This document shows positions 12,821 to 19,220 of a DNA stretch of 19,220 nt, piece by piece. The stretch comes from QNES01 sp023143415 (GTDB lineage: Bacteria; Pseudomonadota; Gammaproteobacteria; Beggiatoales; Beggiatoaceae), in NCBI GenBank assembly GCA_030632725.1, contig DAOVUF010000058.1, positions 1 through 19,220 of the forward strand, in the 5' to 3' direction. A program made the translations under genes and the position numbers. The notes below the pieces were generated by a model. That model saw nothing but the letters and a program-made list of their open reading frames with translations. It was not told the DNA's origin and did no database searches. Within the stretch, counting starts at the first letter, position 1; each line of letters opens with the position of its first letter.

Positions 12821-15800
12821 CTATATACCAAAAGCAGTCTGCGTTGCTAAAGCATTAATTTTCTTCTTGAGTTGCAGATTTTGAGTTTCTAATTCCACAT
12901 TTCTCGTCTGAACTTGTTGTTGTAAACAATAAAGCGTTAAATGGGTTCTTATGCGTGACAGAACTTCTTCTGGTTCAAAAGGTTTAGTAACGTAATCGAC
13001 TGCCCCTAATTGAAATCCTTTGATTTTATCATCAGTATCGGAAAGTGCGGTCATAAAAACCACCGGAATATCCTGAGTTTTTGTATTTTCTTTGAGTCGC
13101 CGACAAACTTCAAAACCATTCATTCCCGGCATCATCACATCTAACAAAATTAAATGGGGGTTTCTCAGTATAACCATTTGAAGGGCTTTTTCTCCATCTT
13201 TGGCAATTAACACTTTAAAGTGGTGTTTTTTGAGAATATTTAACAATAGCTTTAGATTAATCGGCATATCATCAACAACAAGAATGACAAGTTGTTTTGG
13301 CATGATGATGCCTAAGACTTTTCGACAACTTTCGACGTAAATCTGTGCGGCTTTATCATCACTGTTCACTTGCAAGACTTTTTCAAACGTTTTTTGGGCA
13401 GGTTCAAATTGTCCGTCATGAAAATAGTGAAAACCTTGTTCAAAATCGGCTAAAGTCGTTGATTTAAGTTCAACTTGAACCGATTCTTGGGTATCAAAAA
13501 CTTCATAAATCGTTACCAGTTCAGTTTTACCTTTGACTGTAACCCGGTCAATGATGCGAATCTGATATTGACTTGGATCGGTTAATTGCTGGTAGGTATT
13601 TTCTGTGATTAACAAAGGCGTATGGTATATTTTTGTCAAACCCTCAATGCGAGAAGCTAAGTTGACGGCATCAGAAATCACGGTACTATCCATACGATTT
13701 TGTCCCCCAACCGTACCCAACATCAACTTTCCAGTATGAAGCCCAATACCAATGTGTATTGTGTCAAATTCGGTATATTGCAAAATTTTGTTATATTTCG
13801 CCAGTGTTTTTAGCATCGCAATTGCGCCTTTGAGGGCATTATCGACACTGGTCGGAAATAAAGCCATAATGGCATCACCGATGTACTTATCAATAAACCC
13901 TTGATATTGTTTAATAATTGGAGCCATTTGGCCTAAGTAAGCATTGAGATAATCAAAATTGTCTTGCGGGGTCATTTTTTCTGAAATTGAGGTAAAATCA
14001 CGAATATCAGAAAATAGAATAGTCATTTCTTTTTCAACCTGATCTCCTAATTGAATATCAATAATACTTTCCTTGTTTAGAAATTTAAGAAATTCATGCG
14101 GCACAAAACGACTATATGCTCTATTTAACTCATGTAATTTTAAGTGCGTTTTCACTCTGGCTAATAATTCACTCTTAGAAATGGGTTTAGTTAAATAGTC
14201 GTTTGCACCCACTTCAAAACCGGTTACTATATCAGAGATTTGATTTTTAGCCGTCAACATTAAAATGGGCAATTCATTGGCTGAAAAACGCTTGCGAATT
14301 TTTTGTACTGCTTCATAACCCGTCATCTGCGGCATCATCACATCTAATAAAACTAAATCTAGTTTAGTCCCTTCTTCAATTAATCTGCAAGCCTCTATCC
14401 CAGAGCTGGCTTGTATGAGATTGTAATTATGTAATGATAAATGATTGATTAAAACTTGAATATTAACGGGTTCATCATCAACTATTAAAATGGTAAATGA
14501 GCCTTCATTATGAACGGGCATAATAAGTTCAATCGGTTCTTTTAATAAAGAGAATTCTTTGGCGTTGTCAGAGTGTAGTGGTTTTGCTAACGATTTAGCG
14601 ATAGGCAAAGTGAATATAAACTGTGAACCCACTCCAATTTGTGATTTAACCCAAATTTCGCCACCATGCAATTGAACTAACTGCTTAGTCATCGCTAAAC
14701 CTAAACCTGTGCCACCATATTTTCTCGCTGTTGAACCTTCCGCTTGTTCAAAGGATTCAAATATGCGGCTGAATTTATTTTCTTCAATACCAATGCCAGT
14801 ATCAGAAATAATGACTTCAAAATGCTGATTCACCACTTGAGCAGAGATTTCTATTTCTCCATTTTCAGTGAATTTAATCGCGTTGCCAAGCAGATTATGC
14901 AATATTTGTTGCAAACGGTTTTCGTCTGCATTGGCAGGCGGACAATCAGGCGAAATCGCATTAATCAATTGCACCGATTTATTCCGAATGAGTGATTGGC
15001 TCAGTGTGAGCACAATTTCAACGATTTCCCGTAATCCAATCGGTTTCAGTTGCAACTCCAATTCTTGATGTCTTAGTTTAGAAAAGTCCAGAATCTCATT
15101 CACTAAGTTAGCTAAGCGTTTAGCACTCCCCATAATCATGGTGAGATTCGCCTTGGTTTTGTCAGGTAATTCGCCGGTGGCACCGTCAATTAAGGATTCA
15201 GTCAGACCAATAATCCCATTAAGCGGGGTGCGAAGTTCATGGGAAGTATTGGCTAAAAATTCATCTTTGAGTTTATCCGATTCTTGCAAACGTTCATTTA
15301 ATTTTTGTAGGCGTTCATTAAAAACGCGGGTATATTTTAATTTTCTTTGTTGTATGATGAAGAAAGTGATAATGCTACCTAAAATAGCCAAGACATAAAG
15401 GATATAAGCCCACCAAGTTTGCCACCAAGGGGGCAATATGATGATTTGGATTGAGGCGCCGGTTTCATTCCACAAACCGTCATTGTTAGAGGCTTTCACT
15501 CGAAAGGTATATTTGCCGGTATCTAAATTGGTATAGGTGGCAAACCGCCGATGACTATCAACATAAGTCCATTCTTTATCAAAGCCTTCCATCTTGTAGG
15601 CATATTGGTTTTTTGCAGAAGCGCGATAATTTAAAGCAGCAAATTCAAAACTAAACACAGATTGCTTATAAGACAGCGTTATCTTTTCGGCGAAATTAAT
15701 CTGTTTTTGCAAAGGGGAATCTTTACCAATAGATACCGGTTTATTAAACAGTTGAAAATCAGTTAAAAATACTGGCGGAATGGTTTGATTGTCAACCAAT

Positions 15801-17878
15801 TTATCTGGATAAAAGGCATTAAAGCCATTGATACCCCCGAAAAATAGTTCGCCCGTCGCACTTTTATAGGCGGAACGCGGCAAAAATAGATTGCCTTGCA
15901 AACCATCATGCTTGTCATAATTGCGAAAGGTTTCAGTTTGCGGGTTAAACTTGGATAATCCCTTATTCGTACTAATCCAAAGATAGCCTTGATTATCTTC
16001 TAAAATGCCAGCGACACTATTACCCGCTAAACCGTGTTTGGCTTGATATATCGTGAATGTTTGATTTGAAGGATTAAATCGGTTTAAACCGTCATAAGTA
16101 CCAATCCATATCGTACCCTTGCGATCTTCAAAAATCGTACTAACAACATCACTGCTTAAACTATGAGCACTCTTGTCATCTGCTCTATAGTGGGTAAACG
16201 TTTTATTCACCGGGTCAAATCGGCTTGCTCCAACTTCATCCATGCCAATCCACACCAATCCAGAAGAATCCACTTTCACAACAGAAAGCCAGTTACTCGT
16301 AAGACTATCGGGATTATTTTCATCAAATCCATAATGCACTACGGTTTTGTCTTTTGGATTAAACTGTTCTAAACCAGCACCGATATAAGCAATCCAAACG
16401 TTACCCGTCAAATCAACATCAATATCCCATATCGTACCACCGTTTAATTTATTAGGATCATTCGGTTCAGTTGGATAATGGATAAATGTTTCAGTTTCAG
16501 GATCAAACCGATTGAGCAGCCCGCTTTCCATACCAATCCATAACGCGCCAGTGTTATCGGAGTGAATAGCGGTAATATTATTGTGACTAATACTATGTGG
16601 ATTATTATCATCATGCTGATAATGAATAAAGGTGCCGTTTTGCTGATCAAATTTGTTCAGTCCGCCTCCTTTGGTACCAATCCAAAGGATACCGTTTTTA
16701 TCCTCATGGATAGCACCGATTTGGTTGTTATTCAAGCCATTTTTCTGGAGCGGATTATGGTAATAATGTGCGAAACGATCACTGCCTTGATCATATTTGT
16801 TTACCCCATTTTCGGTTGTAATCCACAATGCACCGTTAGTGTCTTCATTAATACCAATAACGGTATTATTACTCAGACTATTTGGATTGCTGGTTTCATT
16901 TTTGTAACGGATAAACCGGTTATTGAGCCGATCAAATTTGTTTAACCCGCCACCTATTGTGCCTATCCACAGTATTCCTTTGCGATCTTCATAAATGGAA
17001 ATCACTGAATCAATGCTCAAACTGTCGGGATTGGTTTTATGTTGATAATGGGTAAACCTGTCGCTGTTAGGATCATAGTGATCAAGCCCGCCTTCAGTCG
17101 CCACCCATATCCCTTCATTATTCCCATAAACCTTCCAAATAGAATCATTAGCTAAACTATTGAGGTTATTCTCGTCATGCTGATAATGGATAAAGGTTTC
17201 TGTTTTTGGATCAAATTTATTCAAGCCGCCACCATAGGTGCCGATCCATAATATCCCGTTATCATCTTGATAAAGAGAATAGATGTCATTTTCACTCAAA
17301 CTATTTGGATCGTTTTCGTCGTGCTGATAATTGACAAATGTGCCATTATTTGGGTAAAATCGGCTAAAACCCGCATTAGTCGTCATCCACAATATCCCTG
17401 TTTTGTCTTCATAAATGGACCGAACAATGTTACTAATCAAGCTGTTGGGATTTTTTTCGTCATGTTGGTAACGGGTAAAGGTTTCGCTCACTGGATCAAA
17501 TTTATTGGCTCCCCCGCCAAAAGTACTTACCCATAATATGCCATTATGATCTTTCAAAATAGACCAAACATAATTATTACTAAGGCTGTTCGGATTATCG
17601 GGTTCATGTTTATAAACGGTAAATTCAGCACCATCATATTTGGCCAGGCCATTTTTAGTTGCAAACCACATAAAGCCTTGATCATCTTGGACAACACTGC
17701 TGGTGAAATTACTGGGCAGCCCGTCTTCGACGTTTAGATGTTCAAATTTGATGGCATTTTCCCCTTGAGCAAACACCGTCTGCGTCAATGTGATGAGGGT
17801 AAAAAACATCGTTTCTATGAGTGTTTTGAAAAAAAAATTCATCATTTTTTCTCTATTGATTATCTTTGTGCCGGACAA
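12821..17878 (-). CDS. Hybrid sensor kinase with propellers, two receivers and a class III adenylate cyclase
   Basis: Product of 1685 residues. A signal peptide ends near TVFAQG. Residues ~40-700 hold 14 Reg_prop blades (GILWIGTxGGGLNKFDP units of ~48 residues), i.e. two seven-bladed propellers, then a Y_Y_Y domain (~730-810). One membrane helix (WAYILYVLAILGSIITFFII, ~820-840) and a coiled coil lead to HisKA with phospho-acceptor H880 (SHELRTPLNG) and HATPase (LLGNAIKFT, DTGIGI, GGTGLGLA). Receiver 1 has D1179. The class III cyclase has metal aspartates D1291 (FSDIRDFT) and D1335 (YIGDAIMALF), with K1331 and the later ISDAVN Asp in the pattern of adenylate cyclases, and NLASRIE carrying the catalytic N/R. 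A TPR-like segment, receiver 2 (D1580) and a coiled coil finish it. The sensor is periplasmic; output is phosphorelay and probably cAMP. TTG 17878 is chosen as start because AAGGAG lies six bases upstream; ATG 17845 is the alternative. No partner gene is adjacent. Confidence 0.93.
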   Translation of the reverse strand: MSGTKIINREKMMNFFFKTLIETMFFTLITLTQTVFAQGENAIKFEHLNVEDGLPSNFTSSVVQDDQGFMWFATKNGLAKYDGAEFTVYKHEPDNPNSLSNNYVWSILKDHNGILWVSTFGGGANKFDPVSETFTRYQHDEKNPNSLISNIVRSIYEDKTGILWMTTNAGFSRFYPNNGTFVNYQHDENDPNSLSENDIYSLYQDDNGILWIGTYGGGLNKFDPKTETFIHYQHDENNLNSLANDSIWKVYGNNEGIWVATEGGLDHYDPNSDRFTHYQHKTNPDSLSIDSVISIYEDRKGILWIGTIGGGLNKFDRLNNRFIRYKNETSNPNSLSNNTVIGINEDTNGALWITTENGVNKYDQGSDRFAHYYHNPLQKNGLNNNQIGAIHEDKNGILWIGTKGGGLNKFDQQNGTFIHYQHDDNNPHSISHNNITAIHSDNTGALWIGMESGLLNRFDPETETFIHYPTEPNDPNKLNGGTIWDIDVDLTGNVWIAYIGAGLEQFNPKDKTVVHYGFDENNPDSLTSNWLSVVKVDSSGLVWIGMDEVGASRFDPVNKTFTHYRADDKSAHSLSSDVVSTIFEDRKGTIWIGTYDGLNRFNPSNQTFTIYQAKHGLAGNSVAGILEDNQGYLWISTNKGLSKFNPQTETFRNYDKHDGLQGNLFLPRSAYKSATGELFFGGINGFNAFYPDKLVDNQTIPPVFLTDFQLFNKPVSIGKDSPLQKQINFAEKITLSYKQSVFSFEFAALNYRASAKNQYAYKMEGFDKEWTYVDSHRRFATYTNLDTGKYTFRVKASNNDGLWNETGASIQIIILPPWWQTWWAYILYVLAILGSIITFFIIQQRKLKYTRVFNERLQKLNERLQESDKLKDEFLANTSHELRTPLNGIIGLTESLIDGATGELPDKTKANLTMIMGSAKRLANLVNEILDFSKLRHQELELQLKPIGLREIVEIVLTLSQSLIRNKSVQLINAISPDCPPANADENRLQQILHNLLGNAIKFTENGEIEISAQVVNQHFEVIISDTGIGIEENKFSRIFESFEQAEGSTARKYGGTGLGLAMTKQLVQLHGGEIWVKSQIGVGSQFIFTLPIAKSLAKPLHSDNAKEFSLLKEPIELIMPVHNEGSFTILIVDDEPVNIQVLINHLSLHNYNLIQASSGIEACRLIEEGTKLDLVLLDVMMPQMTGYEAVQKIRKRFSANELPILMLTAKNQISDIVTGFEVGANDYLTKPISKSELLARVKTHLKLHELNRAYSRFVPHEFLKFLNKESIIDIQLGDQVEKEMTILFSDIRDFTSISEKMTPQDNFDYLNAYLGQMAPIIKQYQGFIDKYIGDAIMALFPTSVDNALKGAIAMLKTLAKYNKILQYTEFDTIHIGIGLHTGKLMLGTVGGQNRMDSTVISDAVNLASRIEGLTKIYHTPLLITENTYQQLTDPSQYQIRIIDRVTVKGKTELVTIYEVFDTQESVQVELKSTTLADFEQGFHYFHDGQFEPAQKTFEKVLQVNSDDKAAQIYVESCRKVLGIIMPKQLVILVVDDMPINLKLLLNILKKHHFKVLIAKDGEKALQMVILRNPHLILLDVMMPGMNGFEVCRRLKENTKTQDIPVVFMTALSDTDDKIKGFQLGAVDYVTKPFEPEEVLSRIRTHLTLYCLQQQVQTRNVELETQNLQLKKKINALATQTAFGI

Positions 17879-17884
17879 TAAAAT

Positions 17885-17890
17885 CTCCTT
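17885..17890 (-). promoter_or_regulatory. Strong ribosome binding site that favours a TTG start
   Basis: On the minus strand AAGGAG stands six bases before TTG 17878. The in-frame ATG 17845 has only AGAG before a run of A. A rare start codon behind an optimal site suggests tuned, low initiation of the very long sensor protein. Confidence 0.65.
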
Positions 17891-17970
17891 GTAACTTATT
17901 GATTTTTTAATTGATTTTTATATAAACAGACGGATTTGAAAAAACGTTCCACGAGAATTGATGACGAGGA

Positions 17971-18006
17971 GTAACTACTCAGGGCAACCATAAAGGATTG
18001 CCCCGA
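17971..18006. repeat. R3 repeat, inverted copy
   Basis: Reads GTAACTACTCAGGGCAACCA then AGGATTGCCCC, the reverse complement of the R3 unit at 12584. With the forward copy at 18087 it frames the 19-bp hairpin at 18011. Confidence 0.8.
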
Positions 18007-18010
18007 CAAC

Positions 18011-18053
18011 ATTTCAGCCTAAAGTTTTTTGAAGAAAAACTTTAGGCTGAAAT
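18011..18053. repeat. Perfect 19-bp hairpin, loop TGAAG
   Basis: ATTTCAGCCTAAAGTTTTT (18011-18029) pairs exactly with 18035-18053. The AAAGTTTTT/AAAAACTTT centre is shared with 9894-9936, but the outer bases (GCCT against GGCT) differ in a matched way. Confidence 0.9.
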
Positions 18054-18059
18054 ATTCTT

Positions 18060-18121
18060 ATGAAGACTGACGAAAATATTTATACTTAGGGGCAATCACT
18101 TGTGGTTGCCTGAGTAGTTAC
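18060..18121. repeat. Composite repeat: ATGAAGACTGACGAAAAT plus R3
   Basis: ATGAAGACTGACGAAAAT (18060-18077) is followed after nine bases by an R3 unit (18087-18121). The same 18-mer precedes the R3 unit at 18559, so the two pieces travel together with a variable spacer. Confidence 0.8.
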
Positions 18122-18202
18122 AATGATTTTATGTTTTATTCTGTTATAAAATTCTGTCAATTCTGATTCAGACAAAAAATCAGCAAACTTATCGCGTTAA
18201 TA

Positions 18203-18425
18203 TCAAATGCCCATAACCATATTGATTATGCCTCGCTGCCCCGTTTCAACATAATAAAAACTGATTCTCAAGCGAATGGGGCGTTGAAGAGCAATACCAA
18301 TCGGGCTGAATATGAGGAAAATAACGTTTATCAATAGATTTCAATAAGCTTTCCAACTCATCAATCGTAGGTACTCGCCAATTGTTCGCACCTGCCAATC
18401 GCATCTTGTTAGGTGAATGTTTGTT
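18203..18425 (-). pseudogene. DUF1566 (Lcl C-terminal type) domain remnant
   Basis: On the minus strand the frame up to M18404 and beyond reads KNKHSPNKMRLAGANNWRVP then TIDELESLLKSIDKRYFPHI and QPDWYCSSTPHSLENQ. This is the NWRLPT...EL...FP...WYWSSTPY signature of DUF1566. A frame change near 18255-18260 leads either to FLLC-stop (18246) or to SFYYVETGQRGIINMVMGI-stop (18203). Only about 60 residues survive, with no start region. DUF1566 domains are often found in exported or surface proteins. Confidence 0.6.
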
Positions 18426-18458
18426 CTTTTGTCATAACATTATTCTGGTTGAAGGTAA

Positions 18459-18491
18459 AGAAATCCGATTTTTGAAAAAAATCGGATTTCT
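18459..18491. repeat. Perfect 15-bp hairpin, loop GAA
   Basis: AGAAATCCGATTTTT (18459-18473) and its exact complement (18477-18491) flank GAA. It has the same T-run/loop/A-run layout as the other hairpins and lies just before the R4 copy. Confidence 0.8.
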
Positions 18492-18496
18492 AAGCT

Positions 18497-18526
18497 CGAA
18501 TAGAATCGCTTTGCGTAACATCAGTT
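18497..18526. repeat. 30-bp direct repeat R4, right copy
   Basis: Exact match to bases 1-30. Here it runs directly into the ATGAAGACTGACGAAAAT plus R3 composite, whereas at the left end it runs into unrelated DNA. Confidence 0.8.
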
Positions 18527-18595
18527 ATGAAGACTGACGAAAATCTTCTTATTATATCGTAGGGGCAATCCCTTGTGGTTGCCCTGAGTAGTTAC
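18527..18595. repeat. Composite repeat: ATGAAGACTGACGAAAAT plus R3, second copy
   Basis: The 18-mer at 18527-18544 is followed by an R3 unit at 18559-18595 (GTAGGGGCAATCCCTTGTGG, ending GAGTAGTTAC). Confidence 0.8.
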
Positions 18596-18670
18596 CAATT
18601 ATTTATCTATTTAAATACTCAAAAATAAATTGTTGTCAAGCTAAATCACATCAAAAACTTGATAGTTGAG

Positions 18671-19220
18671 TTAAAGATATTGCTTAACAAATTGTTCCGT
18701 TATTTCCCTAAGCCGCTGATGCAAGAGTTTAAAAACGGTTTCTTGAATAAAATCAGGGACTTCACGATAAAACGCATGAGCAATTCCCCCCGTAATACAC
18801 CCAATCGTGTCGCTATCACCGCCTAAAGAGATGGCATTTCTGATCGCATCTTCATAATCATTCGATTCTAAAAATGCGGTGATCGCTTGTGGCACCGAAC
18901 CTTGACAGGATACATCAAAACGATAATTCGGTCTGATTTCATCTAAAGGGGTACTGAGATTGTAGCCAAAAGTGTTTTCAATGTAGTTCTTGATAGTGGC
19001 TTTATCATTGCCTGTTCTGGCTAAGAAAATCGCAGAGGCGGTGGCTTGTGCCCCTTTGATGCCTTCAGGATGATTATGTGTGACTTCAGCACTTTGTTTG
19101 GCTTTTTCCAACACCGTCGCTAAATCATTATAAGCAAACCCGATTGGACTAACTCGCATTGCTGAACCGTTTCCCCAGCTATTGTAGGGCTGATTGTTCT
19201 CAGAAGCCGCCCATCTATAA
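18671..19220 (-). CDS. ADP-ribosylglycohydrolase (DraG/ARH family), C-terminal part
   Basis: The frame is open to the window edge, giving about 183 residues of a protein that is usually near 300; the N-terminus is outside. Visible family motifs are NSWGNGSAMRVSPIGFAY, EVTHNHPEGIKGAQATASAI with the H-P-EGIKGA block, and GGDSDTIGCITGGIAHAFY with the acidic residues that hold the two magnesium ions. These enzymes remove ADP-ribose from proteins (Arg, or Ser in ARH3) or from small molecules and nucleic acids. An internal ATG at the M of MRVSP (19159) is not a start because it lies inside a conserved block. No ADP-ribosyltransferase partner is in view; it may lie upstream beyond the edge. Confidence 0.92.
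   Translation of the reverse strand, partial: YRWAASENNQPYNSWGNGSAMRVSPIGFAYNDLATVLEKAKQSAEVTHNHPEGIKGAQATASAIFLARTGNDKATIKNYIENTFGYNLSTPLDEIRPNYRFDVSCQGSVPQAITAFLESNDYEDAIRNAISLGGDSDTIGCITGGIAHAFYREVPDFIQETVFKLLHQRLREITEQFVKQYL

Noticed and set aside
16163..17737. Several plus-strand frames rich in Ile/Val opposite the propeller repeats
   Set aside because: They are periodic antisense shadows of the blade repeats of the sensor kinase.
1..18526. R4 direct repeats as attachment sites of one integrated element spanning the window
   Set aside because: No integrase is present and the interior holds ordinary housekeeping-type genes; R4 is more likely a dispersed repeat.

Overview
The window is AT-rich, gene-sparse DNA crowded with short palindromic repeats. 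Gene content (a type II secretion pseudopilin, a large NAD-glutamate dehydrogenase, a propeller-sensor hybrid kinase fused to a class III cyclase, a UPF0175/PIN toxin-antitoxin pair, a HEPN protein, Rpn and AAA/PD-(D/E)XK nuclease remnants) together with the intergenic repeats suggests a gammaproteobacterium of the Beggiatoa/Thioploca/Thiomargarita kind. That assignment is an inference from style and content, not from a marker gene.

Layout. 1-512: an eroded Rpn-type nuclease tail behind two repeats. 576-3229: a three-gene co-directional module (P-loop GTPase-like protein; unrecognised protein with a frameshifted tail; HNH nuclease fused to a LOTUS/OST-HTH domain), bracketed by arrays of one repeat (R1) that face each other. 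3236-3670: an orphan gspG on the minus strand. 3966-7430: an NAD-glutamate dehydrogenase about 450 residues shorter than its family, probably by internal loss. 7678-8420: UPF0175 antitoxin and DUF3368-type PIN toxin. 8660-9769 (minus): a lipoprotein with a C-terminal FN3-like domain. 9809-11008: repeats, hairpins, a promoter-like site with a tiny ORF, and a decayed copy of the dehydrogenase 3' end. 11009-11978: an overlapping gene pair whose second member is a HEPN protein with an intact RX4H motif. 11979-12820: repeats and a broken AAA-ATPase-like/PD-(D/E)XK gene. 12821-17878 (minus): a 1685-residue sensor with 14 propeller blades, Y_Y_Y, one membrane segment, histidine kinase, receiver, adenylate cyclase and second receiver. 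17879-18670: repeats and a DUF1566 remnant. 18671-19220 (minus): the C-terminal part of an ADP-ribosylglycohydrolase cut by the window edge.

Two things stand out. First, the GTPase-like / unknown / HNH-LOTUS module has overlapping or near-overlapping genes and lies in a repeat-bounded island, so it is the best candidate for an undescribed (possibly defence) system; one of its genes is damaged in this sequence or needs a -1 frameshift. Second, the repeat families are structured. The R2 family (85-90 bp) keeps its framework but swaps both partners of its paired arms between copies, and a separate set of perfect 15-20 bp hairpins keeps a T-run/loop/A-run centre while the outer stem changes in matched pairs. 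Such matched change argues for selection on, or gene-conversion-like repair of, folded DNA or RNA. R1 and R2 copies also abut reading frames and supply their stop codons in several places.
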